Assembly: GCA_012520715.1 (NCBI GenBank)
Contig: JAAYNT010000096.1
Span: 1-10,825 of the forward strand
Reading direction: 5' to 3'
DNA: 10,825 nucleotides
DNA from: Acholeplasmataceae bacterium
GTDB lineage: Bacteria; Bacillota_I; Bacilli_A; Acholeplasmatales; Acholeplasmataceae
In this document: positions 1-6,741 of the stretch, in pieces
How positions within the stretch are numbered: the first letter of the stretch is position 1
Layout of the letters: each line of letters opens with the position of its first letter
The notes under the pieces: model-generated
What the model saw: only the letters and a program-made list of their open reading frames with translations
Told to the model about the DNA's origin: nothing
Database searches by the model: none
Program-made: the position numbers and the translations under genes

Positions 1-568
1 CTGCTAGTTCGGTTTCATTAGGTGTTAAAAAACAAATGTCTTTTAACACATCATCTGATAACATCTTATAAGGTGCTGGATTAAGTAAATATTTTTTATT
101 ATATTTATGAGCTAACTCTTTAGATTTAATTATTATTTCATCTTGCATCTCTAGTTGATTAACAACTATATTACACTTTTTAAATAGGTGTTCAAATTTT
201 AATAAATCTTGTTCGGTAAAATGTAAGTTTGCCCCTGGGATAATAATAATTTGGTTTTGACCAGTCTCATCATCAATAACAATATGACCCACACCACTTG
301 AAACTTTTTCTTTTATTAAAACATGGTTTTTATCAAAGCCTGACTTTTCTAAAAACTCCAAAAAAGCTTCGCCAAAATTATCATTACCTAATGCACCAAC
401 CATGTACGTTTCCGAGTCACATCTTTTTGAAGCAATTGCTTGGTTAGCCCCTTTTCCACCTAAATATATACCAAATGATTCACCTACAACCGTTTGTCCT
501 GCGACTGGTTGTTTAGTTGTTCTTGCAACTAAATCAGTCATAAAACTTCCAACAACTAATACACTCAT
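1..568 (-). CDS. rbsK: Ribokinase-like PfkB-family sugar kinase (3' end cut by window edge)
   Basis: This is the N-terminal 189 residues of a PfkB-family kinase that phosphorylates a pentose (or similar sugar) at the terminal hydroxyl using ATP, in the cytoplasm. The ribokinase substrate signature GGKGANQA is at residues 37-44, followed by GALGND (58-63), LNPAP (162-166) and TPNETEL (182-188), all typical of RbsK. The ATP-side GAGD motif with the catalytic Asp would lie beyond position 1. The ATG at 568 overlaps the upstream isomerase stop as ATGA and is preceded by AAAGGA. Known ribokinases prefer D-ribose, but the E. coli enzyme is reported to accept D-arabinose and other sugars weakly. Next to a D-arabinose-5-phosphate isomerase, I infer that D-arabinose is the real substrate. 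Fructokinase or another PfkB activity remains possible. Family assignment is firm; specificity is not. Confidence 0.9.
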   Translation of the reverse strand, partial: MSVLVVGSFMTDLVARTTKQPVAGQTVVGESFGIYLGGKGANQAIASKRCDSETYMVGALGNDNFGEAFLEFLEKSGFDKNHVLIKEKVSSGVGHIVIDDETGQNQIIIIPGANLHFTEQDLLKFEHLFKKCNIVVNQLEMQDEIIIKSKELAHKYNKKYLLNPAPYKMLSDDVLKDICFLTPNETELA

Positions 569-1170
569 TTTTTAATATCCTTTGCTTTTCCAAGTGATCC
601 GCCAGGATGATTATTTAGAAAATCAGTGGCAGAATATTCTCTTAATTTGCTCACTAAAACCATTAATGCATCACCAATTACAAGTGTAATAGTTGATGAA
701 TTAGTTGGTGCTTTATTTAAATGATCTGCTTCTACACTTACCTCGTAGTTTAGTGAAACATCAGATAACTTTGAAAGTGATGATGTCTTTTTTGAAGTAA
801 TTGAAATAATTTTATTTCCTCTTTGTTTTAAATTGTTACCCGCACTTACTACTTCAACAGTTTCTCCGCTATGTGATAATAATACTAATACGTCATCATC
901 TTCTACTCTTCCAAAATCACCATGGAATAATTCGGTTACATGAATAAAAAAGCTTGGTATTCCCATTGAGGAAAAACTTGCAGATATTTTCTCGCCAATA
1001 TATCCGCTTTTTCCAAGACCAATAAATAATACTTTCCCACGGCAGCCATTAATTAATTCGGCTGCCGCAAGAATATCATTACTATTTAAGTTTTGTTTTG
1101 CTTCTTTTAAAGCATCAATTTCTTTTTGAAAAACTTCTTCGAAAATCAAAGTTTTTTCTTTATCATTCAT
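565..1170 (-). CDS. kdsD: SIS-domain sugar-phosphate isomerase, D-arabinose-5-phosphate isomerase type (KdsD/GutQ family, no CBS domains)
   Basis: This is a 201-residue cytoplasmic SIS protein matching the catalytic half of KdsD/GutQ, which interconverts D-ribulose 5-phosphate and D-arabinose 5-phosphate. Against my memory of E. coli KdsD it aligns without gaps across the active site. K54 (in GLGKSG), H83 (FHGD), E106 (SHSGETVE), E147 (VEAD) and H188 (NNHPGGSLG) fall at exactly the spacing of KdsD K59, H88, E111, E152 and H193. APTNSST (154-160) matches the APTSST phosphate loop. The CBS pair of the roughly 328-residue E. coli enzyme is absent; single-domain isomerases are known. The start at 1170 shares a TAATG with the upstream stop, and GGAAGTG precedes it. 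KdsD normally supplies KDO for lipopolysaccharide. In this glycoside-utilisation operon of a probable Gram-positive, a catabolic role (D-arabinose 5-phosphate to D-ribulose 5-phosphate) fits better. HxlB-type hexuloisomerase is a less likely alternative. Confidence 0.85.
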   Translation of the reverse strand: MNDKEKTLIFEEVFQKEIDALKEAKQNLNSNDILAAAELINGCRGKVLFIGLGKSGYIGEKISASFSSMGIPSFFIHVTELFHGDFGRVEDDDVLVLLSHSGETVEVVSAGNNLKQRGNKIISITSKKTSSLSKLSDVSLNYEVSVEADHLNKAPTNSSTITLVIGDALMVLVSKLREYSATDFLNNHPGGSLGKAKDIKK

Positions 1171-2258
1171 TAGATCACTTCCAGTTCGTCAGCTGTAAAG
1201 AATTTATCAAATTTAGGACTAGGTAGTGTTTGATACCAATATGCAACCGATGAAATATCATCTTGAAGTGGTAGGTATCTATGATGACTTCTCCAACCTA
1301 GAGCTTGCATTGTAACTTTTAGTTCTTCTTCAAATCTAATTGGATCAGTAATATGCCAGCGATACATACCAAATCTTTGTTGTGAACGATATAATCCATC
1401 AGGTCTAATTACTTGGTTTAATCCGGCATATTGAGTTGTATACTCTTCATATTGGTTAGTAGCTTTATTTTCGTAGTTATATGAACCGCAGAAATAATCT
1501 TCAGTACCAGTTCCACAAATAGTTGGAAACTCTTTATCTCCGTCCATATAAAACTTAATTTCGCCTTCACCCCACCAACCTGCGTTATTAACTCCCCAAG
1601 CCATGTAAGTTCCAACATAATGTCCTTTACCTTTAATACCGTCTATAATTGTGTAAACTTCTTTATAAGGTAGTGGATTAACACGATTGAATCTAGCATG
1701 GAAATATGCCATGTCTTCATCAATTTCAGTTAATGTATAATCGATTTGGTAGTAAACTACCATATCAGTTTTATCAACGTTTTCTAATGTAATTCTAATA
1801 TTTTTTCTAAATGGCATAATCCAATAAGAATTAAATGCGCTTCCTGGATTAACTGTAATTGTTGCCGAGTTAACTGGAGCATATGTTCCCCAGCCACTAC
1901 AGAAAAAATCACCAATTGGAACTTCAACTGATGGCCAGTCTTGTCCATCATAATATATTCTCATAATTGTATGACGCCATGATCCAGTTGGAGTCATCCA
2001 AATATGTTGAATAGCTCCTGGTCCTTCAATATTAGCCATTTCAAATACTTCGCCCGCTTTAATAATATGAAATGGATTTACTTTCCAGCCTTGGCCTAAT
2101 TCTCTAGCGGCTTCGCTAGCGAATCCTTCACCAATTTTGGCCATTCCACCTTTACCTTTGGCACCTGTATAATTCTCAGGGCTTAATGAACGACTTTTAG
2201 CGTCTGATAATCTTGTTAAACTACCTAAATCTGTAACTAATCCGTTAAATTTTTTCAT
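1170..2258 (-). CDS. Cytoplasmic DUF2961 / GH172 family glycoside hydrolase
   Basis: This 362-residue protein belongs to the DUF2961 family, classified as GH172. Characterised members act on alpha-D-fructofuranosides (difructose dianhydride I synthase/hydrolase) and alpha-D-arabinofuranosides. The hallmark GTGTEDYF is at 249-256; E253 corresponds to the reported acid/base Glu. E231 in WWGEGE, 22 residues earlier, is the likely nucleophile. Further family-type stretches are IEGPGAIQHIWMTP (77-90), MPFRKNIRI (148-156) and FYMDGD (236-241). Length is close to that of a minimal double jelly-roll enzyme. There is no signal peptide, so it should act on imported oligosaccharides. Its ATG at 2258 has a good AAGGAG site and overlaps the regulator gene by 14 bases; its stop overlaps the isomerase start. 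Placed before an isomerase and a kinase, it probably releases the free sugar they consume. Whether that sugar is D-arabinose or D-fructose cannot be read from sequence alone. Confidence 0.88.
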   Translation of the reverse strand: MKKFNGLVTDLGSLTRLSDAKSRSLSPENYTGAKGKGGMAKIGEGFASEAARELGQGWKVNPFHIIKAGEVFEMANIEGPGAIQHIWMTPTGSWRHTIMRIYYDGQDWPSVEVPIGDFFCSGWGTYAPVNSATITVNPGSAFNSYWIMPFRKNIRITLENVDKTDMVVYYQIDYTLTEIDEDMAYFHARFNRVNPLPYKEVYTIIDGIKGKGHYVGTYMAWGVNNAGWWGEGEIKFYMDGDKEFPTICGTGTEDYFCGSYNYENKATNQYEEYTTQYAGLNQVIRPDGLYRSQQRFGMYRWHITDPIRFEEELKVTMQALGWRSHHRYLPLQDDISSVAYWYQTLPSPKFDKFFTADELEVI

Positions 2259-3363
2259 CTTTATCTCCTTTTTGTTTTCTTATTACTGTATCCCCTTCGA
2301 TGATAATGCCATCAATTAGGTTGTCAGTTTTAACATCGGCATTTCCTTTAATTATTTCATCTATTGTTTTCATTGCTATTACGCCCATTTCATATTGCTG
2401 TTGTTCGATATGAGTAAATGATGTTCCCCCATTTAACTCTCTTTCATCAGTATCAAAGCAAACAATACCAATATCATCTGGGACTTTTAAATTTAACTTT
2501 TTAACTGCCCTGTGGGCAAGTTTTGCAACATATGCTTCAGCAGCAAATATGCAATCAATTTTCGGGTTTTCTTCTAATAACTGTTTAATATTATTAATAT
2601 CTCTATTTATCATTTTTTCACTACGTTCTCTAATCTCTGGTGTTTCAAGTGTTAATAAATCTGGAGTTCTATCATTTTTTATGGCTGCTTTAAAACCACG
2701 ATAACGATCATTTAGAGTTGACGTGTATTCTGGTGATGCGGATACAAATGTAATATTACGATATCCTAAATCAATTAAATATTTAGTTGTATCAAAGGCA
2801 GCCTTAAAGTTATTAGTTGTTACAAATGGAACTTTTGTTTTATCCATATGTCTATCAACTAATACAATTGGCAAGCCATTTAAATATAATTTTAATATCA
2901 CATCACTATATGTTTCACCGTGGACAGTTTGAATAATTAAACCATCTACACCACGGTGAACCATGGAGTTAATTGCTTCATTTTCTCTTTCTAATGACTC
3001 AAATGTCCTACGAAATAAGATATGAATATTACGCTCTCTCGCTTCATCTTCAATCCCTTTTAAAATATCAAGACCAAATGAATATTCAATATCAGAAAAA
3101 ATGATTCCAATTAATTTGTCATCATCAAAGTTATGTCTAACTTTCGGAGTCATTGTAACAAAAGTTCCGCGACCCGGAATCCTTGTTACAAGGCCGCGTT
3201 CTGCTAACATATCAACTGCTCTTTTGGCAGTAATACGAGAGACATAGAACTTTTCCATGATTTCTTTTTCAGTACAAATTTGTTCGCCTTCTTTAATTTG
3301 TCCTGTAATTATTTTGTTATAGTAATGATCAAATATCTTTTGATATAATGGAACGTTTTTCAT
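2245..3363 (-). CDS. AraR-type transcriptional regulator (GntR winged helix plus LacI-like sugar-binding domain)
   Basis: This 372-residue regulator has the same two-part build and nearly the same size as Bacillus subtilis AraR. Residues 1-70 form a GntR winged helix: PLYQKIFDHYYNKIITGQIK, then the helix-turn-helix around 33-58 (KEIMEKFYVSRITAKRAVD) and the wing GLVTRIPGRGTFV (57-69). Residues 83-372 form a LacI/periplasmic-binding-protein type effector domain: LIGIIFSDIEYSFG, VDGLIIQT (139-146), LPIVLVDR (164-171), GYRNITFVS (200-208), NDRYRGFKAA (218-227) and CFDTDE (302-307). It probably represses the cluster until a pathway sugar binds; AraR itself responds to L-arabinose. Effector identity here is unknown; a D-arabinose-containing sugar or a D-fructose derivative is plausible. 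The ATG at 3363 follows AAGGTGAGG. A palindrome just upstream may be its own operator. It sits between the importer genes and the intracellular enzyme genes. Confidence 0.9.
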   Translation of the reverse strand: MKNVPLYQKIFDHYYNKIITGQIKEGEQICTEKEIMEKFYVSRITAKRAVDMLAERGLVTRIPGRGTFVTMTPKVRHNFDDDKLIGIIFSDIEYSFGLDILKGIEDEARERNIHILFRRTFESLERENEAINSMVHRGVDGLIIQTVHGETYSDVILKLYLNGLPIVLVDRHMDKTKVPFVTTNNFKAAFDTTKYLIDLGYRNITFVSASPEYTSTLNDRYRGFKAAIKNDRTPDLLTLETPEIRERSEKMINRDINNIKQLLEENPKIDCIFAAEAYVAKLAHRAVKKLNLKVPDDIGIVCFDTDERELNGGTSFTHIEQQQYEMGVIAMKTIDEIIKGNADVKTDNLIDGIIIEGDTVIRKQKGDKDEKI

Positions 3364-3380
3364 ATCCTCACCTTACTAAT

Positions 3381-3397
3381 AGTATATCATATATACT
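3381..3397. promoter_or_regulatory. Candidate operator (inverted repeat) upstream of the AraR-type regulator
   Basis: AGTATATCATATATACT is a perfect 7-base inverted repeat around a CAT centre. The flanks TAAT (3377-3380) and ATTA (3399-3402) extend the symmetry with a one-base shift. It lies 18 bases before the regulator start, in the 46-base gap after the second permease gene. GntR-family regulators bind short AT-rich dyads and are often autoregulated, so an operator is a reasonable reading. TATGAT and TATACT on the minus strand in the same site could serve as a -10 element, but I see no convincing -35. It has no T-tract and is too AT-rich to act as a terminator. It is not the AraR consensus box. 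The palindrome is certain; the function is inferred. Confidence 0.4.
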
Positions 3398-3409
3398 CAT
3401 TAAATAAAC

Positions 3410-4315
3410 CTACTCTTTTACCCCCGTCATTGCTATACTTTGCATGAAGTATTTTTGGAATATAATGAAGATAATTAAAATAGGTAATGTCATTAGCATT
3501 GAGGCTGCTAATGTGTGACCAAAGTGGTTTCCTTCAAAGTATTTAATAAATGTTGAAAGTACTAAACTTCTTGAACCTAAAATAATGTATGGCCCAAGGA
3601 AGTTATTCCAACCACCTTGGAAGTTAAATATTGCAATTGCTGCAATAGCTGGTTTAACTTGTGGTAAGTAAATAGACCAGAAAATTCTAAACTCACTTGC
3701 ACCGTCTACTTCTGCACTCTCACCTAACTCATCTGGTAGAGTTAGGAAAAACTGCCTCATGAAAAATATATTAAAAACACTACTTATACCTGGCAATATA
3801 ACCCCAAATATGTTCCACATTCTAAGTCTACTAATTACAATAAATGATGGAAATAGTGTAATAACTCCTGGTATCATCATTGATGCAATTAAGATTCTAA
3901 AGACTACTTTGTGGCCTTTAAATCTTAATTTAGCAAATGAATATCCAGCTAGTGCAGTTACTATAATATTCAGTCCCCCACCAACAATTGTTAGTAGTAA
4001 TGTATTTCTTAGTGCTTGAAATATTTGAATTTGTCCCGTATGTAAGTTTCTATAACTTAAAACATACCGATAGTTTTCAAATGTTGGGTTTTGTGCAAAC
4101 AAACTAATAACTGGTGATGATATTTCTTCTGGTGGTTTAATTGAGGTAATAAATGCCCAGTAAAGCGGGAATGCAAATACAATCCCAAGTGCAATTCTAG
4201 TTATCCACAAGAAGATATTTTCATATAAGTTTCTTCTAAATCTTTTTGATTTAAATCTAGATTGTTTTTTCTTTTTAGTTTCGAGATTAGTTTTATTATT
4301 CATAGTATCAACCAT
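3410..4315 (-). CDS. ABC sugar importer permease, MalG/UgpE type
   Basis: This 301-residue inner-membrane permease belongs to the carbohydrate uptake transporter-1 (CUT1) group. After a very basic N-terminus (KKKKQSRFKSKRFRR, 14-28) there are about six hydrophobic segments, near residues 33-56, 103-125, 139-160, 168-187, 221-241 and 267-287. The cytoplasmic EAA loop reads ESAEVDGASEF with the downstream LP at 217-218; this is where the ATPase docks. The gene ends in the family-typical tail MTGVKE. The ATG at 4315 is chosen because TAGGAGG sits 8 bases upstream. That ribosome site also contains the TAG stop of the preceding permease gene, so the two are tightly coupled. It pairs with the upstream MalF-type permease to form the channel. 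Substrate is inferred to be oligosaccharides made by the surface hydrolases of the same operon. Confidence 0.95.
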   Translation of the reverse strand: MVDTMNNKTNLETKKKKQSRFKSKRFRRNLYENIFLWITRIALGIVFAFPLYWAFITSIKPPEEISSPVISLFAQNPTFENYRYVLSYRNLHTGQIQIFQALRNTLLLTIVGGGLNIIVTALAGYSFAKLRFKGHKVVFRILIASMMIPGVITLFPSFIVISRLRMWNIFGVILPGISSVFNIFFMRQFFLTLPDELGESAEVDGASEFRIFWSIYLPQVKPAIAAIAIFNFQGGWNNFLGPYIILGSRSLVLSTFIKYFEGNHFGHTLAASMLMTLPILIIFIIFQKYFMQSIAMTGVKE

Positions 4316-4327
4316 TTTTCTAACCTC

Positions 4328-5290
4328 CTAAATATAACTTTCTTTGTTTGTTTTTTGCATAACAAACGTAATCATCATAATAAATGCAAACAGTACTATT
4401 GACTGAGCGATCGCAAGACTCATCATTCCATTGTCCATTGCATTTTTATAAATCTCATAAACCGGCGTGACGGTTCGTGCATTCATTAAAATAATTGGTT
4501 CAAACATTTGTGGAGTTCCAATTAATGATAATGTTAAGGCAAAAAATATTGATGGTTTCATCATCGGTAGTGTGACTCTGAAAAATGTTTGAAAACGATT
4601 TGCCCCATCTACTTCAGCCGCTTCAAAAATACTAGTTGGAATTGAATTCATACTTGCCAAAAATAAAACCATGTTACCACCTAATGCGCCCCATAAGGTC
4701 ATTAAAATAATACCCCATAGTGCGGTTGATTCAACCGCAAGTAATATTTTAGGTATTAATTCAAATCCAAATAGATTATTAATACCGGCAATCCCTTGGT
4801 TAATAATACCATTCGTTCCATTTAGTAAGTATGACCATACCATCGCTGTTGCTACTCCAGATGTAATACCTGGTAAATAGAAAACTCCTCTGAAGAACTT
4901 TGTACCAGCAATTGGTTTTTTTACAATAAGTGCTAGTATCATCGATCCTGTTAAAGTTAGTGGAACGGTAATGACTGTATATAGTAATATATTTTTCATA
5001 CCTTTCCAAAAACTTGGATTACTATTAAATAAAAATCTAAAGTTTGCAAGTCCAGTAAATTTATAATTTGATGATGCTGGACTTTTAATATTAGTAAAAC
5101 CTAAAGTAAATGAAAGTATAATTGGTAGCACTGTAAATAAGACAAATATAATTAAAGCTGGTGCTACAAATGTGTAACCCCAAAAATTGCGCTGACCTTT
5201 ACGTGACCAAAAAACTTCTTTAAATGGTTTTTTCTCCTTTTTAGGATTTACGTTTGCTAATCCGTGCTCATTTTGATTTACATTTTGCAT
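4328..5290 (-). CDS. ABC sugar importer permease, MalF/UgpA type
   Basis: This 320-residue permease is the partner of the MalG-type subunit. It has a polar N-terminus of about 35 residues and six hydrophobic segments, near 40-66, 103-124, 137-157, 185-212, 247-263 and 294-313. The EAA loop FEAAEVDGANRF with LP at 241-242 identifies an ABC permease of the CUT1 group. The start is uncertain: an in-frame TTG at 5302 and GTG at 5299 lie just upstream of the ATG at 5290. None has a strong ribosome site; the best AG-rich stretch, AAGAAAG, ends immediately before the TTG. I prefer the ATG, which gives MQNVNQNEHG as the first residues. The gap to the binding-protein gene is 53 bases with this start and contains no terminator-like hairpin. 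No ABC ATPase is encoded in the window. Confidence 0.93.
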   Translation of the reverse strand: MQNVNQNEHGLANVNPKKEKKPFKEVFWSRKGQRNFWGYTFVAPALIIFVLFTVLPIILSFTLGFTNIKSPASSNYKFTGLANFRFLFNSNPSFWKGMKNILLYTVITVPLTLTGSMILALIVKKPIAGTKFFRGVFYLPGITSGVATAMVWSYLLNGTNGIINQGIAGINNLFGFELIPKILLAVESTALWGIILMTLWGALGGNMVLFLASMNSIPTSIFEAAEVDGANRFQTFFRVTLPMMKPSIFFALTLSLIGTPQMFEPIILMNARTVTPVYEIYKNAMDNGMMSLAIAQSIVLFAFIMMITFVMQKTNKESYI

Positions 5291-5343
5291 GTGTAACACC
5301 AACTTTCTTAAATTTAGATCTATTTTGTTATATTATTGTTTTT

Positions 5344-6729
5344 TTACATGTTTGCAAAGATAAATGTTTCGTTTGCTTGTCTTTCCATATCATTTAAAAG
5401 TGCATTAATTCTCTCAGCTGGTGAACCGTCGTGACCTCTCATGTAACCATCACCAAATAAGACTGTAGGAATTAAGCCCATTACAACTGCTGTTTCAACA
5501 GATGGGTAACCTTTGGCTTTTGGTCTTACTTTTAAGTGTGGAAGTACATCTAATACGTTTCTAACGTTAGGAATATTTTCAGCTTTTAATTCTTCAATAA
5601 CTGAAATTTTAGCAGGAATTAACTGAGAAATGTTTGCCCACTGAACAACTTTGTCAGTATCAGTAATCCACCATTTAATTAAATTCCACGCTGCTCTTTG
5701 TTTTTTAGATGTTGATGGTACAGTAAGACCAAATCCACCCATTAAACCGCCTGCATATTTACCAGCATCTTCTGGTGTTAGTGCTAAATCGCTTGATGGA
5801 CCTTTTGGAAATGGAATAAATTCATACTCAAATTTATCACCAACATATTGCTCATAAAATCTACTACCATTTAATAGTGAGTTTGATTGAATAGCTACTA
5901 GCTGAGTAACAAATGGATCATCTGTTCCTCCACCAGTGCCAAGTAGTTCTTGTGAGAATACTTTGTGTTCGTGAATTAAATCATACCAAAATTGTATAAC
6001 CATGCGTCCTTGTGGAGTGTTAAAGGCTGCTTTTGTTTGTCCGCCTTCCTCTTTTAACATTTGTCCACCAGCTGTTTGAATATATGAGTAAAATGAACCC
6101 GCTGTATCAAGGTTCATACCAGCAACTGTCATTTTACCGTTAGCATCACGTTTAGTTGTGGCAATCGCTGTTTCACGAAGCTCGTCCCAAGTTTTTGGAA
6201 GTTCTTGAACTTCTGGTTTACCTTCCGCTTTTAGTCTTGCGTTAGCTTCTCTTACTAACGTTTTATTAACCCAATATCCCCAAGCATCAATATCTAGTGG
6301 TAAGCCGTAGATTCCATCTCCATCTATCATTTCGCTTAGTGCTTCTTGTTGGTATTCTTCTAAATTAATACCATCTTCTTCAATATAACGTTTTAAGTCA
6401 ACTAATGAATCATCATCAACAAATGCAACTGTCTCCCAGCGGTCCCAAATAACAACATCAGCTGTTTCCCCGCCTAGTTTAGCGCCTTTCATTTTGTCTT
6501 TTAAGTTAGGTTGTGGTTCATATATAACTTCAATTCCAGTTTCTTCTTGATACAACTTAACCATTTGATTAACTAACTTTCCGTTTTCTCCACCCCAATA
6601 TGTACTATCAGCCCATATTGTTAGTTTATCTACTTTTTCATCACCTTCGCCGCCTTGGGTTCCCCCATTACAAGCTACCAGTGCAACCGCAAGCAATAAT
6701 ACGGTTATAAATCCTAGTAATTTTCTCAT
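5344..6729 (-). CDS. Extracellular solute-binding lipoprotein of the ABC sugar importer (SBP family 1)
   Basis: This 461-residue protein captures a sugar or oligosaccharide outside the cell and delivers it to the two downstream permeases. The signal peptide MRKLLGFITVLLLAVALVAC ends in the lipobox LVAC, so C20 should be lipidated and anchor the protein to the membrane. A Gly/Glu-rich linker follows (21-32). The mature part opens with KLTIWADSTYWG and shows family features such as KLYQEETGIEVIYE (63-76), ADVVIWDRWE (91-100) and YGLPLDIDAWGYWVNKT (143-159). Length is normal for a MalE-like CUT1 binding protein. Several Trp and Tyr residues could line a carbohydrate cleft. The ATG at 6729 has a strong AAGGAGGA site overlapping the TAA of the preceding lipoprotein gene. 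Binding specificity is not evident from sequence; the context suggests oligosaccharides released by the GH76 and GH172 lipoproteins. Confidence 0.95.
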   Translation of the reverse strand: MRKLLGFITVLLLAVALVACNGGTQGGEGDEKVDKLTIWADSTYWGGENGKLVNQMVKLYQEETGIEVIYEPQPNLKDKMKGAKLGGETADVVIWDRWETVAFVDDDSLVDLKRYIEEDGINLEEYQQEALSEMIDGDGIYGLPLDIDAWGYWVNKTLVREANARLKAEGKPEVQELPKTWDELRETAIATTKRDANGKMTVAGMNLDTAGSFYSYIQTAGGQMLKEEGGQTKAAFNTPQGRMVIQFWYDLIHEHKVFSQELLGTGGGTDDPFVTQLVAIQSNSLLNGSRFYEQYVGDKFEYEFIPFPKGPSSDLALTPEDAGKYAGGLMGGFGLTVPSTSKKQRAAWNLIKWWITDTDKVVQWANISQLIPAKISVIEELKAENIPNVRNVLDVLPHLKVRPKAKGYPSVETAVVMGLIPTVLFGDGYMRGHDGSPAERINALLNDMERQANETFIFANM

Positions 6730-6741
6730 TTTTGTTCCTCC

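Noticed and set aside
565..567. Possible UGA-as-Trp recoding (Mycoplasma-type code)
   Set aside because: Full-length genes contain no in-frame TGA, their tryptophans are TGG, and TGA at 565-567 and 9270-9272 acts as a stop overlapping the next start.
565..1170. 6-phospho-3-hexuloisomerase (HxlB) identity for the SIS protein
   Set aside because: Size is similar, but the FHGD, VEAD, APTNSST and NNHPGGSLG motifs follow the KdsD/GutQ pattern, and no hexulose-phosphate synthase gene is present.
2104..2123. Overlapping small palindromes (CTAGCG/CGCTAG and TTCGCTAGCGAA) in the cytoplasmic GH172 gene
   Set aside because: Arms are only six bases, lie inside the codons for an Ala/Ser/Glu stretch, and are expected by chance.
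2723..2932. Short plus-strand reading frames (also 3759-4019, 4671-4880, 5651-5857, 7995-8186, 9164-9346)
   Set aside because: All lie antisense inside well-supported minus-strand genes, have no ribosome sites or recognisable domains, and look like shadow frames.
3181..3193. CCTTGTTACAAGG dyad in the regulator gene
   Set aside because: It has six-base arms within the conserved wing of the GntR domain, so protein coding explains the sequence.
3381..3397. Intrinsic terminator after the second permease gene
   Set aside because: The stem is almost entirely A/T, has a 3-base loop and no following U-tract, so it cannot be a convincing terminator.
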